A stretch of 7,814 bases of DNA from Pseudomonadota bacterium (GTDB lineage: Bacteria > Pseudomonadota > Alphaproteobacteria > Rhizobiales > Hyphomicrobiaceae). The position numbers were made by a program, and so were the translations under genes. The DNA lies in contig JAKALI010000167.1 of assembly GCA_021813195.1 (NCBI GenBank), forward strand, positions 1 to 7,814. Reading direction: 5' to 3'. The notes beneath the pieces were generated by a model that saw only the letters and a program-made list of their open reading frames with translations, had not been told where the DNA came from and searched no databases. Numbering within the stretch: position 1 is the stretch's first letter; each line of letters starts with the position of its first letter. Of the stretch, positions 6,549 to 7,814 are shown piece after piece.

Positions 6549-6579
6549 CCGGTATGAGCCAACCCTGGTGCATGACCGG
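6549..6579 (+). promoter_or_regulatory. Bulged hairpin in the rne leader
   Basis: CCGGT (6549-6553) pairs with ACCGG (6575-6579), and ATG (6554-6556) with CAT (6571-6573) leaving G6574 bulged. After a 2x2 internal loop, CCA (6559-6561) pairs with TGG (6566-6568) around an ACCC loop. That is 11 pairs in 31 nt. A neighbouring 5-bp stem, ACCGA/TCGGT (6528-6532 with 6543-6547), sits just before it. Confidence 0.35.
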
Positions 6580-6757
6580 CCAAGGACTTAACTGCGCATG
6601 CCAGACGTGAGCGCAAAATCGCCAATCCAGCCGCCACCCTTGACGTGCGGCGCGACGCGGCCTGCCCGGCTAGCGTGCCGGCGCGATCGTCTGATTCCAC
6701 CTCATCTTGAAATCAACATAACCAAAACGCGCACCCTGGGTTCCCGCTTGATCGTAG

Positions 6758-6772
6758 CTGCCATGTTGGCAG
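6758..6772 (+). promoter_or_regulatory. Perfect 6-bp inverted repeat upstream of the rne ribosome binding site
   Basis: CTGCCA (6758-6763) and TGGCAG (6767-6772) are exact reverse complements around a TGT loop. The element ends 43 nt before the rne ATG and 28 nt before its ribosome binding site. It could be an RNA hairpin used in feedback control by RNase E or a DNA operator half-site pair. The sequence alone does not decide. Confidence 0.4.
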
Positions 6773-6800
6773 ATGCGTCGCCCGGCTTGGGAGTCGCGCC

Positions 6801-6805
6801 AAGGA
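6801..6805 (+). promoter_or_regulatory. Ribosome binding site of rne
   Basis: AAGGA lies 10 nt before ATG 6816. It supports this start over the in-frame ATG at 6831, which would be 25 nt away. Confidence 0.6.
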
Positions 6806-6815
6806 TTCGACGTCA

Positions 6816-7814
6816 ATGTCCCACAACAAAATGCTCATCGATGCGACGCATCCGGAGGAGACCCGGGTCGTCGTTCTGCGTGACGGCCGCGTAGAGGAAT
6901 TCGATTACGAGAGTGCGGCCCGCAAGCTTCTGCGAGGCAATATTTTTCTTGCTAAGGTGACGCGTGTTGAGCCGTCGTTGCAGGCGGCCTTCGTCGACTA
7001 CGGAGGCAACCGCCACGGCTTTCTGGCCTTTAATGAAATTCATCCGGACTACTACCAGATCCCGATGGCCGACAGGATGGCGCTGCTCGAGGAAGAAGCA
7101 GCGGCGGAAGCGGCCGAGGAGGCTGCCGCGGACGCCCATGCCGAGAGGTTAGCACGCCGGCGCGAGCGACAGGAACGTCTGCAGTCTTCCTTGGGTCAAC
7201 CCCACGATGGCGAATTGGCGCCAGTCGAGCAGGACCAAGGTGACGACCAAGACGAGCACGATGAGGAATTTCACCTTCAAGGTGACGAGACGCCCGCTGT
7301 TGTCATCGATCGTGGTGCGGACACGATTGCCAACAGCGAAATCGGCCATGAGGATCGAGAGAGGGCCGACCACGATGTCGGCGACGATCGAGGGTCCGCA
7401 CATCAATCCGTCGACCCTACTGCCGTGGCGGTCGAGCCACGTTCAGGCTCTCGCAGTCTCGCCGCAACCATTGCCACGCCGACGGAGGATATTCGCTCGG
7501 AGCAAACTTCGGATATCGACGCTCATGACGTGGCCGCTGGCCCCGCGGAGTTAAGAGGCGCAGACGAGGACATCCTCACCGACATACCACAACCAATTGG
7601 TCTGGTGGAAAACGAGGCGGTTGAGGAAATTGTGAATGGTGCCGCCGATACCGAGACGGTCGAACAGACAGGAGCCGAGGATGCTCTTGAGGAATTGCCC
7701 GAGCGTCCGCGCAGTTACAAGATCCAGGAAGTCATTAAGCGGCGTCAGGTCGTACTCGTCCAGGTTGTCAAAGAGGAGCGCGGCAACAAGGGCGCGGCGT
7801 TGACGACATACCTC
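6816..7814 (+). CDS. rne: Ribonuclease E, N-terminal part (cut by the window edge)
   Basis: RNase E is the single-strand-specific endoribonuclease that starts mRNA decay and processes rRNA and tRNA, usually as scaffold of the degradosome. The frame opens at ATG 6816 and runs without a stop for 333 codons to the right edge, so roughly the first third is present. The start MSHNKMLIDATHPEETRVVV, then RGNIFLAKVTRVEPSLQAAF and DYGGNRHGFLAFNEIHPDYY are hallmark sequences of the RNase H-like lead and the first half of the S1 domain. The S1 fold is interrupted by about 215 mostly acidic, low-complexity residues (about 84-298; Ala/Glu-rich helix, then Asp/Glu/Gln-rich). It resumes at SYKIQEVIKRRQVVLVQVVK and ERGNKGAALTTYL. 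Such insertions are known in alphaproteobacterial RNase E. The catalytic DNase I-like region and the C-terminal scaffold lie outside. The gene is divergent from amiC behind a long leader. Confidence 0.95.
   Translation, partial: MSHNKMLIDATHPEETRVVVLRDGRVEEFDYESAARKLLRGNIFLAKVTRVEPSLQAAFVDYGGNRHGFLAFNEIHPDYYQIPMADRMALLEEEAAAEAAEEAAADAHAERLARRRERQERLQSSLGQPHDGELAPVEQDQGDDQDEHDEEFHLQGDETPAVVIDRGADTIANSEIGHEDRERADHDVGDDRGSAHQSVDPTAVAVEPRSGSRSLAATIATPTEDIRSEQTSDIDAHDVAAGPAELRGADEDILTDIPQPIGLVENEAVEEIVNGAADTETVEQTGAEDALEELPERPRSYKIQEVIKRRQVVLVQVVKEERGNKGAALTTYL

Larger units (their letters stand above)
5993..6815. other. 823-bp gene-free divergent region (amiC upstream region and rne leader)
   Basis: No frame on either strand looks like a real protein. 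The longest ones (84 aa at 6356-6610 plus, 117 aa at 6347-6700 minus) are Arg/Ser/Pro-rich, without recognisable domains. The left part (about 6020-6110) is AT-richer than its surroundings and is where I would expect the divergent promoters, although I cannot name a clear -35/-10 pair. It holds an AAATT/AATTT inverted repeat (6028-6045), a TGTGCCG pair repeated 10 bp apart (6051-6067) and the 11-bp palindrome GTTATTTTAAC (6091-6101). The right part (about 6200-6815) is GC-rich and contains several hairpins, listed separately. It is best read as a long structured 5' leader of rne. A separate small RNA is also possible. Confidence 0.6.

Noticed and set aside
6347..6700. 84-codon (plus) and 117-codon (minus) frames in the amiC-rne gap
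   Set aside because: Low-complexity Arg/Ala/Ser composition, no domain, no ribosome binding site, and they overlap on opposite strands.
6802..6812. GGATTCGACG, resembling the conserved 5' end of tmRNA
   Set aside because: It lies at the rne ribosome binding site and is directly followed by the rne start. None of the other tmRNA parts (tag frame, tRNA-like 3' end) is present.

Overview
The window looks like the core chromosome of a high-GC alphaproteobacterium, most likely of the order Hyphomicrobiales (Rhizobiales). I infer this from the gene set and order: rne diverges from amiC - mrcA (PBP1A) - prfB, an arrangement I recall from many alphaproteobacteria. Two further signs are the acidic insertion inside the RNase E S1 domain and the large high-GC PBP1A with a basic, proline-rich cytoplasmic tail. 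I see no mobile element, CRISPR array, tRNA or rRNA.

Layout from left to right. Positions 1-113 (-) hold the start of an unrecognised gene that runs off the left edge. It overlaps by 4 nt the end of a small MoaD/ThiS-type sulfur-carrier gene (110-361, -) that ends in Gly-Gly. Positions 436-1573 (-) are prfB, encoding release factor 2. It is split over two frames and carries a textbook autoregulatory +1 frameshift site at 1501-1516. Positions 1699-4272 (-) are a bifunctional class A penicillin-binding protein. Positions 4544-5992 (-) are a secreted AmiC-type cell-wall amidase. Positions 5993-6815 are an 823-bp gene-free divergent region with several good RNA hairpins upstream of rne. Positions 6816-7814 (+) are the first 333 codons of rne, open at the right edge.

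The amidase and PBP1A form a peptidoglycan pair: one synthesises and cross-links strands, the other cuts stem peptides off during daughter-cell separation. prfB lies downstream on the same strand. Gaps of 271, 125 and 74 bp between the minus-strand genes mean they need not be one transcript. The sulfur-carrier pair at the left edge is the only tightly coupled unit (ATGA overlap).

The genes are ordinary and conserved, and I found no strong sign of a new multi-gene system. The parts most worth a second look are the structured long leader in front of rne, an unassigned partner gene coupled to an orphan sulfur carrier, the long acidic insert in RNase E, and a G-quadruplex-capable tract just upstream of prfB.
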